From NCBI GenBank assembly GCA_013398955.1, contig VWPU01017674.1, positions 124,001 to 188,000 of the forward strand: 64,000 nucleotides of DNA. The letters run 5' to 3'. The position numbers and the translations under genes were made by a program. Source of the stretch: Callaeas wilsoni. Taxonomy: Eukaryota > Chordata > Aves > Passeriformes > Callaeidae. Numbering within the stretch: the stretch's first letter is position 1; the number at the start of each line of letters is the position of its first letter. The notes under the pieces were generated by a model. It saw only the letters and a list, made by a program, of their open reading frames with translations. It was not told the DNA's origin and did no database searches. Positions 35,377 to 48,000 of this stretch are shown here, one piece after another.

Positions 35377-35985
35377 ATTGTGGGGGATTGTGTCAAAGGC
35401 TTTGCAGAAGTCCAGATAAATGACATGTGTATCCCTTCCCTTGCTCACTGATGTAGTCACTCCATTACAGAAGGCCGCTGGGTGGTCGGGCAGGACTTGC
35501 CCTTGGTGAAGCCCAAATCACCTCCCTGTTTCCATGTGCCCTAGCACGGCTTCAAGGTGGATCTGTTCCATGATCCTCCCAGGCACAGAGGTGATGCTGA
35601 CGTGTCTGTAGTTCCCAGGGTCATCCTTTTGACCCTTTTTTGAAGATGAGTACAGGGTTTCACTTTTTCCAGTCACCAGGGACTTTACCTGACTGTCATG
35701 ACTTTTCAAATATCATGGAGAGAGACGTGGCAACTATGTCAGTCAATTCCCTCAGGACTCTGGGATGTATCTCACTGGGTCCCATCGACTTATATACATT
35801 TAGGTATCTCAGATGACCATGAACCTGATCTTTACTTACAGTGGGATGGACTTTGCTCCCCCAGTCCCCATCCTGCTTCCCATCCACTCAAAGTGTGGGA
35901 GGAGAGGTTGCCATTGAAGACTGAAACAAAAAAGTCTTCTCCTCAGCTGTTGTTGCCAGTTTTCCAGCAGTGTTTGTCAGGGCGG
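35377..35985 (-). mobile_element. Internal CR1 fragment lacking its 3' end
   Basis: Minus-strand CR1 ORF2 segment running from just before the RT domain into its middle. In plus reading the blocks are GTGTCAAAGGCTTTGCAGAAG (35390-35410, KAFD-type), CCCTTGGTGAAGCCCAAATC (35500-35519), GTCTGTAGTTCCCAGGGTC (35603-35622) and GTCCCATCGACTTATATAC (35780-35798). The RT C-terminus and 3' UTR, which should lie left of 35377, are absent. CR1 copies normally keep the 3' end, so this is a deletion product or rearranged remnant. Confidence 0.85.
35518..35887 (-). pseudogene. CR1 reverse-transcriptase N-terminal/middle remnant
   Basis: Two overlapping minus-strand frames carry recognisable CR1 RT sequence: [18 protein letters not shown] (upstream frame, 35696-35887) and [20 protein letters not shown] with a RIMEQI block (35518-35709). 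A frameshift near 35700 separates them. Catalytic aspartates are not included. Confidence 0.8.
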
Positions 35986-36580
35986 TCTCTGTATGTGTCT
36001 GTGTGTGTGTGAGATACAGTAATGCTGTGCACTTTTAGAAAATTTTGTGGTTTAAAATGTAAAAATGTTTCTTTATAACAGATAGAAGAAATTATTTTAG
36101 CTATTTTGTACTTACATTATCTGACTCCTGGAGAGATGAGATAAAGAGAATGGAAAAAATTACCCTACAATAATAGGGATTCATGGTGTGCACAGAATAT
36201 AATTTAATAACGCTTCTTTTCTGAATGCCCACCAGTAGTACAGCAGTCCACTATCTGTTATTGTTATCTATAAACCATACAGTCTGAGGGACCGTATTTT
36301 ATACAGGAAAATAAGAAGTTAAAAATGAATATAGCAAGGTGAGACATAATAAGGAACAAACATGATTTGGAAGGATCTACTGCATATTCTTAATTCTAAA
36401 TGCAGTCCAGCATCTGGTATTTACTTCTGCTAGGTTCATGTTGATTGTGTAAGCAGTGCTAGCATTACCTGCAATGTATTTTGAAGTATGATTTTAGTAT
36501 TGAAGCTTAGGTTTCTGCAATATCTGAGGACACGACTACATGAATACCAACACTGTCTTTTTGGTGAAAAAAAAGTTTGG

Positions 36581-36604
36581 TTTTTTTTTTTTTTTTTTTT
36601 TTTT
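36581..36604. repeat. T24 homopolymer
   Basis: Twenty-four uninterrupted T residues. Read on the minus strand it is a poly(A), but no retrocopied gene is recognisable beside it. A length-variable microsatellite is the simplest reading. Confidence 0.9.
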
Positions 36605-37710
36605 AAATATTTTTTCCATTGCTCAAGGTACTTTTGCTTTTAAAATACTTCTATGCAAAGTGAATTGCTAAAATTAGGGCATGGCTCAAGTTGAATCATG
36701 TAAATGGAAAACTACATTAGAGGAAATAATTGTTGGAGGATTGCTATACAAAAGCCAAGAAAAATCTTTTCTGTAAATAAGCCTAAAATGCCTACCTTAG
36801 CTCTGAGTATCTTAAGCTAACTAAAAGTTGTATATTCAAAGTACATAGTTTAAGAGCTTTTGGCACACCTTTTTCTACTCTTCATCATTTTATATTCATG
36901 TTGTCATTATCGCAAGAAGAATTTGGCAAGATGTCCTCCTAAAGAAGCTATGGTTTTCAAAGTTACTTCTTTGCAAATATGGAGGTTAAAAGCTTGTAAA
37001 GACAAAATTACAGAGAGCAGAAGTTGAAAAGCACTTCTTTTTCTTGAAAGAGTCTACCAGTGTCTTGGAGTGATCTTGTATGGAATAGACATTTCCTATA
37101 ACAAAACAGCTGTGGAAATACCAGCATGATATAATGCATTTATTGGCAATATTTGATTGTTCAGAAAAGTACTGACATTATTCAACCACCATTAGAAAAA
37201 TTGTATTAATAAAACACCAAACTAATCTGATTTTTTTTTCTTGGTTTCTACTATGCTACAAAATCCAGAACATAAAAAATTTAAGAGAAGAAAGACAATG
37301 AATTTGCTAATTAAAATAAACCCACTATGCAAATTCACATTAAGAAATGCTTTTTCAAATATAGAGAATTCTTGTGGCAGGTTAGTACAAAACCCTGAAA
37401 AGACCCTTCTCCCCCTTTACCAATCTCAGTTTTACACAAGTGGCTTCTCTCATTAGACATGCTACGAGCTTCAGGTCTACCACAGAGCTGGTCCATTAAC
37501 AAACAGTTTCTTGTTAAATATTTCATTGTTATGAGCTCATACTTAAACTTAAAGAGCAATCTGTGGAAGAATGGAGTGTTAAAGATTTTATTGCCCATAA
37601 AACAACAGGAAAGTAAGTTTGAGAAAGCTGTAGATTCTGGAAAAGGATGGCTTTCTTTGCGTATTACTGCTTTTGGTGAATATTTTCTGTTTATTTTCTC
37701 CTTATAGTAG

Positions 37711-37741
37711 TGCACAGGATGACTGTTAAGTATCCTGTGCA
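37711..37741. repeat. Perfect 10-bp inverted repeat (hairpin)
   Basis: TGCACAGGAT (37711-37720) and ATCCTGTGCA (37732-37741) are exact inverted copies separated by 11 bases. As RNA or cruciform DNA it would form a 10-bp stem with an 11-nt loop. Function is unknown. Confidence 0.7.
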
Positions 37742-40700
37742 AAGAAATAAATTGATTGGAAAATCTGAACATTGTTAGTCAACAGTCTCTGTGCCTTTTG
37801 TGGTGGTGCCCCTACAAATGTGCAGATAGTTCAACTAAAAATATCTACTTTATGAATCTTGATTCAACCTTGGATTATTTATTACTCAAGAACTGAAATT
37901 TTTCACAGGTAAAATAGCCTGCAATGGCCATTGTGGTGATGGACTTTTATCCAAGAATCAACACAGCTCTACTGATGGGTGTGCTGTCCAGAGAGAAGAA
38001 GCTAGAAAGGGATCATGTGGTTTACTCATTTTGCGTTATTCTTCAGTCTGGAGTGCTGGTTTCAAAATGATTTTTCTTAGGGGAAGTTGCTGAGGTTCCA
38101 TCACTTAAACACCTTCCTCTTTGGCAAAACACCGGACACGGCCTTGCTACCTTTGGCAATATGAACTGAATGTATGGATTGCTGCAGTTAATAATTTAGG
38201 ATGGCTTTATTTTGCCCTATATGTGGTTGTTATTCAGCTACTCTAAAGCTGAAACCTCTTTTTACATTCATCTACTTCAACTTTGTACTTGGACTCAAAA
38301 ACCAAATCTATCAAACTACTAAATAATAGATATTAATAAATATATTATTTGCGATGAGAAGGAAACCCCTCTCAGATAGACAGATATAATATTCCAACGA
38401 AAAGAAAACAAGGTTCTCCCTTGGTTTGGAGTGTATACTGTTATTTCTGAGTTTCTTTTTTTCGAGATGGGAATTTTCTCACCTTGCAAATATGTGAAGT
38501 GTTCTAGCTAATATTCCCCCTTTTTTACTTGAGCAGATACTGTAGAAGCACTTCCAAACAATTCTATTTAAAATGGCAGGATAATTTCACAAGAATTGAA
38601 GACTTTTGCAGATTCAGAGAGTGGCAAATCAATCAGGGCATGCATACATGCCACAGTCACCGTGTTGCATTTAAAATCATCAAGTAGTGATGCAGGTAGT
38701 GTTTTCTCTCAGTGACAGGAAAATTGAATTTATTGTTGAGGCACATGCAGTCATTTTTTTTTTCCAGGCCATTTACGCATTAGATACAGAGCTGCAGTCA
38801 CAGGGACATGATATGGTCTGCCCTTCTAGCAATTAGTGCACTCCATCAGCACATTCTTATGTTTCTGAGATACAGGCAGAGCAATGATGCTGCCTCCTGA
38901 TTTTCTGAACCGTGAACTCAGTTGAGGAATATACTGACAGGATATAAACAATAGCTGAAGATAAAGCATGTTGGCAAGAGATTCAAAAAGGAGTCATGGA
39001 TAATGGCAGTACTTCAGACAGAGGTCTATTGATGTCATCTGAGAACTATAGCAAAATGGAAACCAGTTAAAAAAGCCCATAAATAACACAGGAAATGAAT
39101 GGAACAGTGCTCATATATTCTAAATTAGGCTTAACTTTTGAACGAATACTGTGAAGATGCTTAGTTCTTTTTTTTCTTTTCTGTTTTTAAAAAGTGGGCT
39201 CAGGAGTAATGTGGAAAATGATCATGTTTCATTTGAAATACGTATCTTTCTGCTCTTCTGTCTCCATTCTCTGTCTCTGGAAGGTTTTTGACTGACAGTG
39301 AGACCAACACATCTGTACAACATCAATACGATGAGGTAAAGTTGTCCATCCAGCTCTTTCCACTTTGAAATTATACCTCATCCATAAATACTGCCAAAAT
39401 CCAGCAATAATGATGCCAAGTCCTTGTCAGAACCTTACTTAGTCTAATACAGGCATATGCATTAGTATGGACCAGTGTACACTTTCTCATCTCTCAGCTG
39501 TGTGTACCATAAATGCTTAAATTGCTTGTTTTGCTGATAGCTGCAGCTGTGGGAAATACTTCTTGCTGATACATAGGATTTTAGAGGATTTTATTAGCTT
39601 GTTGAAATGAAACTGTAGTAGATATGAACAGCTTTGGTATGAAAACAGGGCCTGGAATTAGAAAGACTTAGTGTCTTGCCAAATACACGTATCCTAACCA
39701 GGCTGTTCATCTGGTGACCATTCACAGGAAGAAGATCAGGAGGATGAATGTGTAAGTAGGGTGATGGCAACGCTGGAATGATGGCAGCCCCCTTAAGAAG
39801 AGAGAAGAAAACTGTTCAAGATCCCATCTCTCACATTAAAGGACAATGTGTCTGACTCATGTCCTGTTTGATTTGGGCAGGTTGAGGAGTGGCTATTTTA
39901 GTCACTGATGTGAGGCATGAAGGTGCTTGTAGCTTGTTATGTTCTGCTGTAGATGTAGACAAATCATGGTGACTGGCAAAGACTTCTGAAGTCATTGTGC
40001 TTGTCTTCTACAGTCACCTTGGTTCCTTAAAACAAAAGTTTTACTGCAACGAAAAGGATTGTCTTTGACTGCCCAGCAACGTGCAGTGTTCAGACTCGAG
40101 AAGGCAGCCAGTATCCAGAGCAAAAGCTGTTGCTCACAGACTTGTCAACTCAAAATATCTTCACTGAATGTTATTCTCTCTTTGATCTGAGAACTTTCAG
40201 AAAGGGTTGTAATTTTTCCTACTTCTGTTTTCTGTTGTCTTAAAATTTGTGCCAAAACCTGGAACAGCCCTGACGCTTTCTTACAAATGACTTCAAATTT
40301 CATCAGGTCTAATCTTTATGATGAAGCATGCTTTTGACAGCGTAAGGCTCAAACTGAACATATTCATTAAAAAAAAAAATTTAATGTAATAATCTTTGAT
40401 TTCTTCTTTTCTTGAGCTATATGCTTTCGATTTTTGTCATAGATTTTTGAATTTTGCAATCAGAGGCAGAAAACATGATTAACTTTGGTATAAATGACAA
40501 ATCAATGGTATTATCTTGGAATTTCTGTGCCCAAGAGTTTCATTGAAATTAATGCATTTTTTCATCTCTAAAAAAAATTTAAAATATCATCTGGATGAAG
40601 ATATTCTGCAATTCTTACTGCATAGCTCAAATTCTAACTTTCACATTTGATACTAAAATATACCTTAGAAAGTGCATTTTTCTAATTTATAGAAAAAAAA

Positions 40701-42852
40701 GGATATATTTATCTCAAGGAAAGCTACTTCAGTGAAGGAGCAGATGCACTGATTTATTGACAACATTGGATACTAAAGTGATACATCCCCAAACATCCAC
40801 TGCAAACATCTGTGAGGTTGCCAATTACAGCCACACGCGTTTGATCATAGCGGAGGTGACCAATTGGTGCTGTCACACCAGTCAATCTGTGGCTGTACAG
40901 TTACTGAAGTCTAATATTGAAGATGTTCTGTCCTGTTGGCATTCAGCATCTGCCTATATAAGCAGAAAACATTCTTATTCTGCAAGTATGTGCAAGTAAC
41001 TTTTCTAAGTTACATAGAGGCATCTGACTCATAAATCGTTTTGTTCTCATCCTTAAATAAGAAAAAGCAATAGGAAGGATGGCTTAGGTTTTGTCCACTG
41101 ACTGGAAGTGCTCCTAGCTGATTAACCTGCTGTGAATTCCAGCCACTGCCGTTTGTGTGTCCCTTTGTGTTGTCACAAAGGTTGACCAGGGAAAGCACTT
41201 CATGAATGCCTCAGTGCTCATGTCCTCTCTAAGGCTGGAGACCTTTGAGAGATACAGAGGACTCAGACCATGGAAGTCTCCCCAGGGCCTCCTGTGTGTA
41301 GGTGGTCTCTTCTTGGTGAGTGGCAGAGAAAGGAGGCAGAATACTTGTTCTTTTTTGTCCTGTGAACCAGAGAATCCTTGTCCCAGAGCGACCCTAAGCG
41401 ACAGTGTGACATTACAGAGATTGGAAACATTGAGGTCTGTATGATTTCCATGCAGAAAAGAACAGAGAAAAGAAGCTCCAGAATGACATCCAGATGGGTT
41501 GTCCTGGTCTAGTTTCATGCTTTAAATAGTTCATACTGCTGAGAGATAAATTTGAGTAATTTACTAAACATTATACTAACCATCTTAATGGTGCTGAATT
41601 ATACACTGTGATGTCTATAAACATATAAAAATCTCACTCTCCCACACCCTCACTGTTCTTTCACATCAATGGACTATGTTGATTTGCACCTGCCAGAATT
41701 CTCTTGCATGAGAGGAATCTTTTGAAACATAATATAAAAACAGGGGAGAAAATAGAGAGAGTCCATCGACTGAGAGCTGTCCGATTGACCAGAACTCACA
41801 TGGCTTTATAATAAAAGGAAACAGTGTGGAATCACTGAGGGACTATTTGATAATTTTAAACATGTGGCTGCAGAGGTATTGTTCACTGGTCAGATGGATA
41901 AACAAAATAAGGGTAGAGGTCTAAAAGTGAGTGGCTATTAATTTGAGTGCATAGAAATCTCCCCCACTTAAGAAAGACATGAGAATATCACAGACAGAGA
42001 GTGGGGAGATTCTTTCTGGCAGACCCAAGGGGCTGTTTAAACATCACAGAAAATTCTGATAATTCTGGGCTGAAGTGCCTTGGCTTTTTGGTATCATTTA
42101 GAAATCATGAGATTTAATAAAGGTCTAACATAGTTTTGTTAAATATTCATGAAAAAAAAAGTCCCATTGAAAGACCATGTTTTAGATGTATGATGTAAAT
42201 GAACTTGTGAGGTCACTACAGATGTTTCTTTTGTGAAAGATCCACAAGGATAAAGCACTAAAAGCTGACACATTACTGTCTTGAAAGTAAAGCCATCACA
42301 GAGAAAAAGATCTTAGAAAGTCCGTAGACAGTCCTGAACTTCCTGCCCCTTTTCAGTGTAAATAAGCAATTAGAACAGAACAAAACTGAGTACAACAAAA
42401 CCATGTTTTATTCTAAATGAATTATGGAAGAGGTGGGTAAGATATATTAAAAACAATAGTATATTCTGTAATACTTGCAAAGATACTGCCAGGAAACCTT
42501 CTAGCAAAGGATTTTTTAAACCCCAGAAAAACTCTTTGCAATAATTTAAGGGCTATGATAACATTCATGAAGTTATAAACTAGACATTCCTGGATTCTTA
42601 ACTCATTATACCTGGGTATCTTAGCCTGTAAATTCCTACTTGCAATAAATTGCAATAATAATTGATGGTTGGTCTTAAACCATCAGGATCAAAAAATAAA
42701 AAGAACTGGACGTTGAGATAGAAAAGTAACAGTAAATAGTAAGGTAGAAGATAAATGAAGACAGATGAAGAACATTGCAAGAATAATGGATAAAAAAGAC
42801 AGTTTGGTGCATATAAGTATAAAAAAATGGATCATTCAGATGAATTTCTATC

Positions 42853-43549
42853 ACACAGAACCATAAGATGATTTGAGTTAGATAGGATCTTAAAGATCAT
42901 CTAGCTCCAACCTCCCTGCCACAGGCAGGAACAGCTTTCAGTAGACCAGGTTGCTCAGAACTCCATCCAACCTGGCTTTGAACACTGCCAGGGATGAGAC
43001 ACTCACAAGTTCTCTGGAAAACCTGTGCCAGTGCCTCACAATCCTCATAGTAAAGAATTTCTTCCTAATAGCTAATCTAAACCTACTCTCTTTTTGTTTG
43101 AAGCCATTCTCCCTTGTCTGATCACTGCATGTCCTTGTAAAAAGCCCCTATCCAGCCTTCCTGTAGATCTCCTTTAGGTATTGGAGGCTACTCTGAGGTC
43201 AATCTGATGCTTTCTCCAGGCTAAGCAACCCCAACTCTCTCAGTCTGTCTCCATAGCAGAGGTGCTCCATCCCTCTGATCATCTTTGTGGCCTCCTCTGG
43301 ACTTGCTCCAGCAGGTCAGTGTCCTTCCTGCGCTGGGGACCCCAGGGCTGGATGCAGCCCTGCAGGTGGGGTCTCACCAGAGCAGAGCAGAGGGGCAGAA
43401 TCCGCTCCCTCACCTGCTGCCCACACTGCTTTGGATACAGTCCAGGACACTGTTGGTTTTCTGGGCTGTGAATATTCAGGTTGAGCTTTTCATCAACGAA
43501 CACCCCAAAGTCCTCCTCCTCAGGGCTGCACTCAATCCATTCTCAGAGC
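42853..43549 (-). mobile_element. CR1 LINE, roughly 700-bp 3' copy
   Basis: Minus-strand CR1 with preserved block order in plus reading: CACACAGAACCATAAGATGA (tail region, 42853-42872), AAGATCATCTAGCTCCAACC (42893-42912), CAACCTGGCTTTGAACACTG (42968-42987), AATTTCTTCCTAATAGCTAA (43057-43076), CTGGACTTGCTCCAGCAGGT (43298-43317), GGGCTGGATGCAGCCCTGCA (43347-43366) and AAAGTCCTCCTCCTCAGGGC (43507-43526). It is 5'-truncated at about 43549. The family is of the classic chicken-repeat type. It is inactive. Confidence 0.93.
43279..43503 (-). pseudogene. CR1 reverse-transcriptase C-terminal remnant
   Basis: A 74-codon minus-strand frame begins FVDEKLNLNIHS and includes LCSALVRPHLQGCIQPWGPQ and DLLEQVQRR, the region just before the C-terminal end of CR1 ORF2. 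The consensus-type EYC is replaced by QGC. It is a fragment only. Confidence 0.8.
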
Positions 43550-44939
43550 AGATAAAATATGGAATGCAAACAAAGAACTTAGAGAAAATAACTGCTTGTT
43601 CCATTGCTGAATAATGAGAAATTCCAAAGAGAAAATAAAATTATCATATCTATAGAGTAGGAATGGATCAGAATGCTTATTATATAGTCCTTTAAATTTC
43701 ATTAAGTAGAAAGAGTACTGAAAATAAGAATAATAAAATCTTGCCATTAGCACATTTAAAATCCTGTACTTCTACCTAAGTAAAAGTGAAAGAACAGAGA
43801 AATTGAGGAAGCAAAACTGAGTTGTGTCAATTATGAAAGAATGTACAAAGGGATGTGAATGTCTCAGACCTTTAAGCATGAATGTATCCCAGATAAAAAC
43901 AGACAGCTTGCAAAGCCTGCAATTTACCAGTATGTTGGTATGGAGAAATCACCAGAGAAAACACAATGGTACTGACATCAGAAGTCTTATCTGATGAGAA
44001 AAAGCAGGGCAAGCTGGGTCAGGAACATAGGAGCTGCCATAACAAATTAAATCAGTAATTCATTTGTTCTGTTATCCTGTCTTTGACAGGGACCAGCTAT
44101 CGGTGCTTCGGAGAACAGAGGAAGATATTAAAATACATACAGTTCTGCAGTGACCATCTCATTGGACATGTTTTTTTTCCCCTGTATCTGTTGATTAGAT
44201 GTTGGCTTGTCATCTCAAGATTTAATCTTGTTGCTGCTTTCAAGGAAACACTTTAAATATAATAGCAAACGCTGAATTTTAATCATGTCCATATTTTTAC
44301 TTACAATTTTGTACAAAAATGCCTGTGAAAATAAAAATAACTGCAGAGCTGGAAGGAAGAGATTGTACCCCAGGCATCAAAGTGTTCTATTATGCTTTCA
44401 AGGCTGGCTGAGAAGCTGTGGTAACAAGGTAAGTCCTGTTCTTCAGCATGTTGATTTAAATGTAGAAGTTCTATGTTGGATCAGAAATATCCACAGTTTA
44501 ATTAAAGCCATGTGAAATAAACAAATCCTCATCTTTGACACTTGGTTTCTGAGAAACAATCAATTACAGAAGAGGAGCTCTAAAAAAACCCCAAACCTTT
44601 AAATGAGTCTTAAGAATTTGCTGTGATGATTGCCAGACTTAGAACATTGACTTTTTGCACAAACACTCTGCCTTTATATCAGTCACTGGTTTGTTTGTTC
44701 TGGGCCTTAGGGATTTTGCCCTTATTTAATTCCCCCAAAGCTTTAAGCAAGCATTTTTAAGCTCTGGTGACTCTTTCCAAGATGTCACTCATTTGAAATT
44801 CTCTTGCTTGCCCGCCCTAGTCGTCTTCCATCCCACAGGTAAGATGGTGGTTTTATATTTGTCATGTTCTCAGCCAGACAAACAGAACACAGTTTTTTTT
44901 TCCCAGTCCCATATGCCTTGACATCTGAGCACAGAGTGA

Positions 44940-45060
44940 TTCAGAGATCCCAAGGCAGTGCTGACGGAACTGCTGGTGGCGTCACTGTGCCAGGGTCAGC
45001 TCGCCCAGTCGCCTGCCCTGAGGTGAAGGGCTAAGCAGCCTTAGGGCAGCACTTCAGTAG
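44940..45060. other. GC/CpG-richer patch
   Basis: Contains GTGGCGTCACTGTGCC and GCTCGCCCAGTCGCCTGCC with several CpGs (including a CRE-like CGTCA) in AT-rich surroundings. No exon or repeat was recognised. A regulatory role is only a guess. Confidence 0.3.
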
Positions 45061-48000
45061 AGCAGCCTTATTTATTCCAGCCCTGTGTAACATCTGCATA
45101 TTGTCCTTGTCTGGCCTGAGGAGCCATCTCTGTGGTGGTTCAGGAGAAAATGGGGCCGAATCTCTGAAACTGAAATAAGAAACAACCAGTATATTCTGGC
45201 ACAGAATATCACTGTGAAGTGCAGACCCATTAACCTATTGGTCTTGACTTAAATGTGCATATTATCGTGCAGTAGATCTCAGCATATTAGACACAAATCC
45301 AAACACTATCCTGGTACATTGTGGGAACATCTAGGAGTTAGTGAATCCTAAGGAAAATGAAAATGTAGCAAGGATTTTGTTTCTACAGTATCTGAATGAT
45401 GGCAGGGCCAAATCACTTTTTGTTGCCAAATGTAGGTGATTATTCTTTGAAAATGTCTTTGCATTTGCTCTATAGAGAACCTATAGTAGATTTAATGAAT
45501 TCACAAGAACTGATTTTGTTATGTATCTTGGTGCTTGAGATTTTCTTAAAAATGTCTTCATCTTTTCAGTAAAATCATAAAAGTTCATGAGAATCATGCA
45601 AGGAAAGAAGATCTGAACAGCATGTTTTTCTTAAAATCATGCAACGGGCCATGGAAAAATATAAAAAGAAGAAGCAGGTTTAGGAAAAGACTCTTCCAAT
45701 GCTGTTTGCCTTTTCCAGTATCCATTTGTATTAGAAGATGTCAAATGAAGATTATAAAACTATACAGAGATATACCTTCAATATTCTCCCAAACAATCAT
45801 CAGCCAGCAGTCGAGAAACTTTTTTTCTTAAAGCTTTTGAAAATGTAACCATCATCTTAGGTCTTGTGGAAAAATTGGATTTCAGTCTGATTTTAGGAGA
45901 AGGACTTCATCAATGACAAGAGACAGAATTTAGCTCTGTCCACTCATAGATGGAGTGGGAACAAGTTGTTGTTTCCTAAGGGCTAAAAGATTTCCTCAGC
46001 TCACAAGTGGACAAGTTCTGTGACTTTTCTCTGTGCAAGGTTTTATACAAAAGTCTAGAGTCTTCTTATGATTTCCAACTTGAAAAGTTTCAGAATTGTT
46101 CTTGAAATAATACACAAATAGCATGACCCACTGCGAAGCAGTAGACAAAGCCACATGATTTGATTCTCTGATTTACAGATTTTCTGTTTCAACAACAAAA
46201 TAATGTCAACAGTGATAAATTGTCATTCATTTAAGTGTTTCCATGATTCTGGTCTTCTTCTCTTTATGAAGCTGTTCTTTATAGATATGACAGAATTATA
46301 TCTCCTTAATGATTCGGTTAAGACAGAATAAAACATACATGAAACTCATGACTAATTTTCATTCTATTCAGTCTATTTATACTGTCGTGATCATAACTGG
46401 GGCTTATAATAATATGTACTCCTTCACAAGCTCTTCTTATTTTGTTTGTCAAAAAGAGATAAGTGGTACAAAACCTGTTTTTCTGAGTCTATGGAAGACC
46501 ATGTATGCAATCTGTAGAAATTAGTTGTTTGGGTTGAGAGGGGAAGTGTTTGACACTGGTGTGGAATTCCCCAACATGCAACACACAGCCTTTGGGGAGA
46601 TGATCCCAGGGTATCCTCACCCCAGAGTATCACATTTGTCTTAAGCCATTGCCCAAAGATTGCTGATATTTCCTGACGTGTTATTCACACAAAGTGCTCC
46701 ACTTTTGATGTTAAGGCATCGTGATGCTAGCTCCATGATGTTAACAGCTTGGTTAACTCCATCCTTTGGAGCTCAGTGAGTTTGTAAGTCCTTACTGGAG
46801 TTGTTCTCCACCAAAGGCAGGATTTTGTTCTGGAGAATAAATGATGAACCATGGGGGTTAGAAACACTCATCATTAAATTATCCTTAATATCATCACCTA
46901 GGTGGGGCCTTGAGGAGAAAAACAAAAATTTCAGAGAAGAGAAATAACTTCCCAGTGCTGACCAGCAGTTTGCTGGGAACTCAGTGATAGAAGACATCTT
47001 ACTCTTGTACAATCAATGCAACAGCTGGTGTCTATACCCTCAAGTATGTGCAAACACAATACTAAATATCACCATAAAAATGTGCCCATGGACCATATAT
47101 GATTTTTATCCCTTTTTGAAATGACATACCACAAGATATTAAACACATTTTTGATTACTAGACTGATAGGGAGAAAATCTTCCTACTCTTCTTACTTCTG
47201 CAGAAGAATCTAAGTTTATATTCAACAGTATAGGCAACGGGCCTACCAATCTCTGACCTTTCTGCAAATGTTTAATTTAAAACCTATGTTTTTAAGAAAC
47301 AGGAAGCCCTTGAGGGAAATTAGGCACTAGTTAGGAAAACCTGAGGGTCCATTGCATTCGACAACAATGCATGTTAAACCTTCTATGGCTCTTCTGACTA
47401 ATTGTAAAGTTTTGGTTTGACTGTTAATGATGAGCTTGAAATTTTTTCAGCAAGGCAAAAATGGCTTGGCTGTAGAGAAAAACTCTTTGCACAAAGTGGA
47501 GTTTATCCGTGAGTGAAATTCTACATCATTAGAGAAACATACAAAAGTCTAAAGCCATTTCAGTAAAATGCTTTGCTACATGTCACTAACCTCACAATTT
47601 TATAAACCGTCTTGCTAGGATGTAGATGGAAGTAATCTTTTAGCTTGGCAGTTCCAGTGAAAAACGTGCTCTGTACTAGAAAGATGCTCGCCATTGTATG
47701 TGTACATGCTCAGCAGAGTAGTGTGAGAGACTCGTCCTGACCTCTGTCAAGCTAAATCAATTTGAATTAGATGAAATACTTCAAACATTTGGTTTAAATT
47801 CCTGGATTTTGCTCAATGGAGGATCCACTGAAACAGCCCCTCCAGCAGATCAAATCTAGATTCTGTGCATTGGTGGAGAGCTGGTGGCTGTGACCTAATT
47901 CTGTAAATCTGGCTGGACCCACTGTAAACTCCTTAATGTTACTTCCATTAATAAATACTAAATTTTAGATTTTTTGTATTTGTATGAACTTTTTAGAAAT

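Larger units (their letters stand above)
35986..42852. other. Long unique AT-rich interval
   Basis: About 6.9 kb without a recognised gene or transposon. It contains the T24 tract (36581-36604), an inverted repeat (37711-37741) and the window's longest open frame (37335-37772, minus, 145 codons), which has no recognisable domain and overlaps an opposite-strand frame. The segment 41080-41510 is somewhat GC-richer, with a 134-codon minus-strand frame, also unrecognised. Confidence 0.45.

Noticed and set aside
36581..36604. Poly(T) as the tail of a retrocopied gene on the minus strand
   Set aside because: No gene-like sequence lies next to it; a plain homopolymer tract is simpler.
37335..37772. 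Longest open frame, 145 codons, minus strand
   Set aside because: No domain, signal or repeat similarity; it overlaps an opposite-strand frame. A rough chance estimate for 64 kb of AT-rich DNA in six frames gives about one frame of this length.
41114..41518. 134-codon minus-strand frame in a slightly GC-richer stretch
   Set aside because: Overlaps plus-strand frames of similar quality and shows no recognisable domain or splice context.
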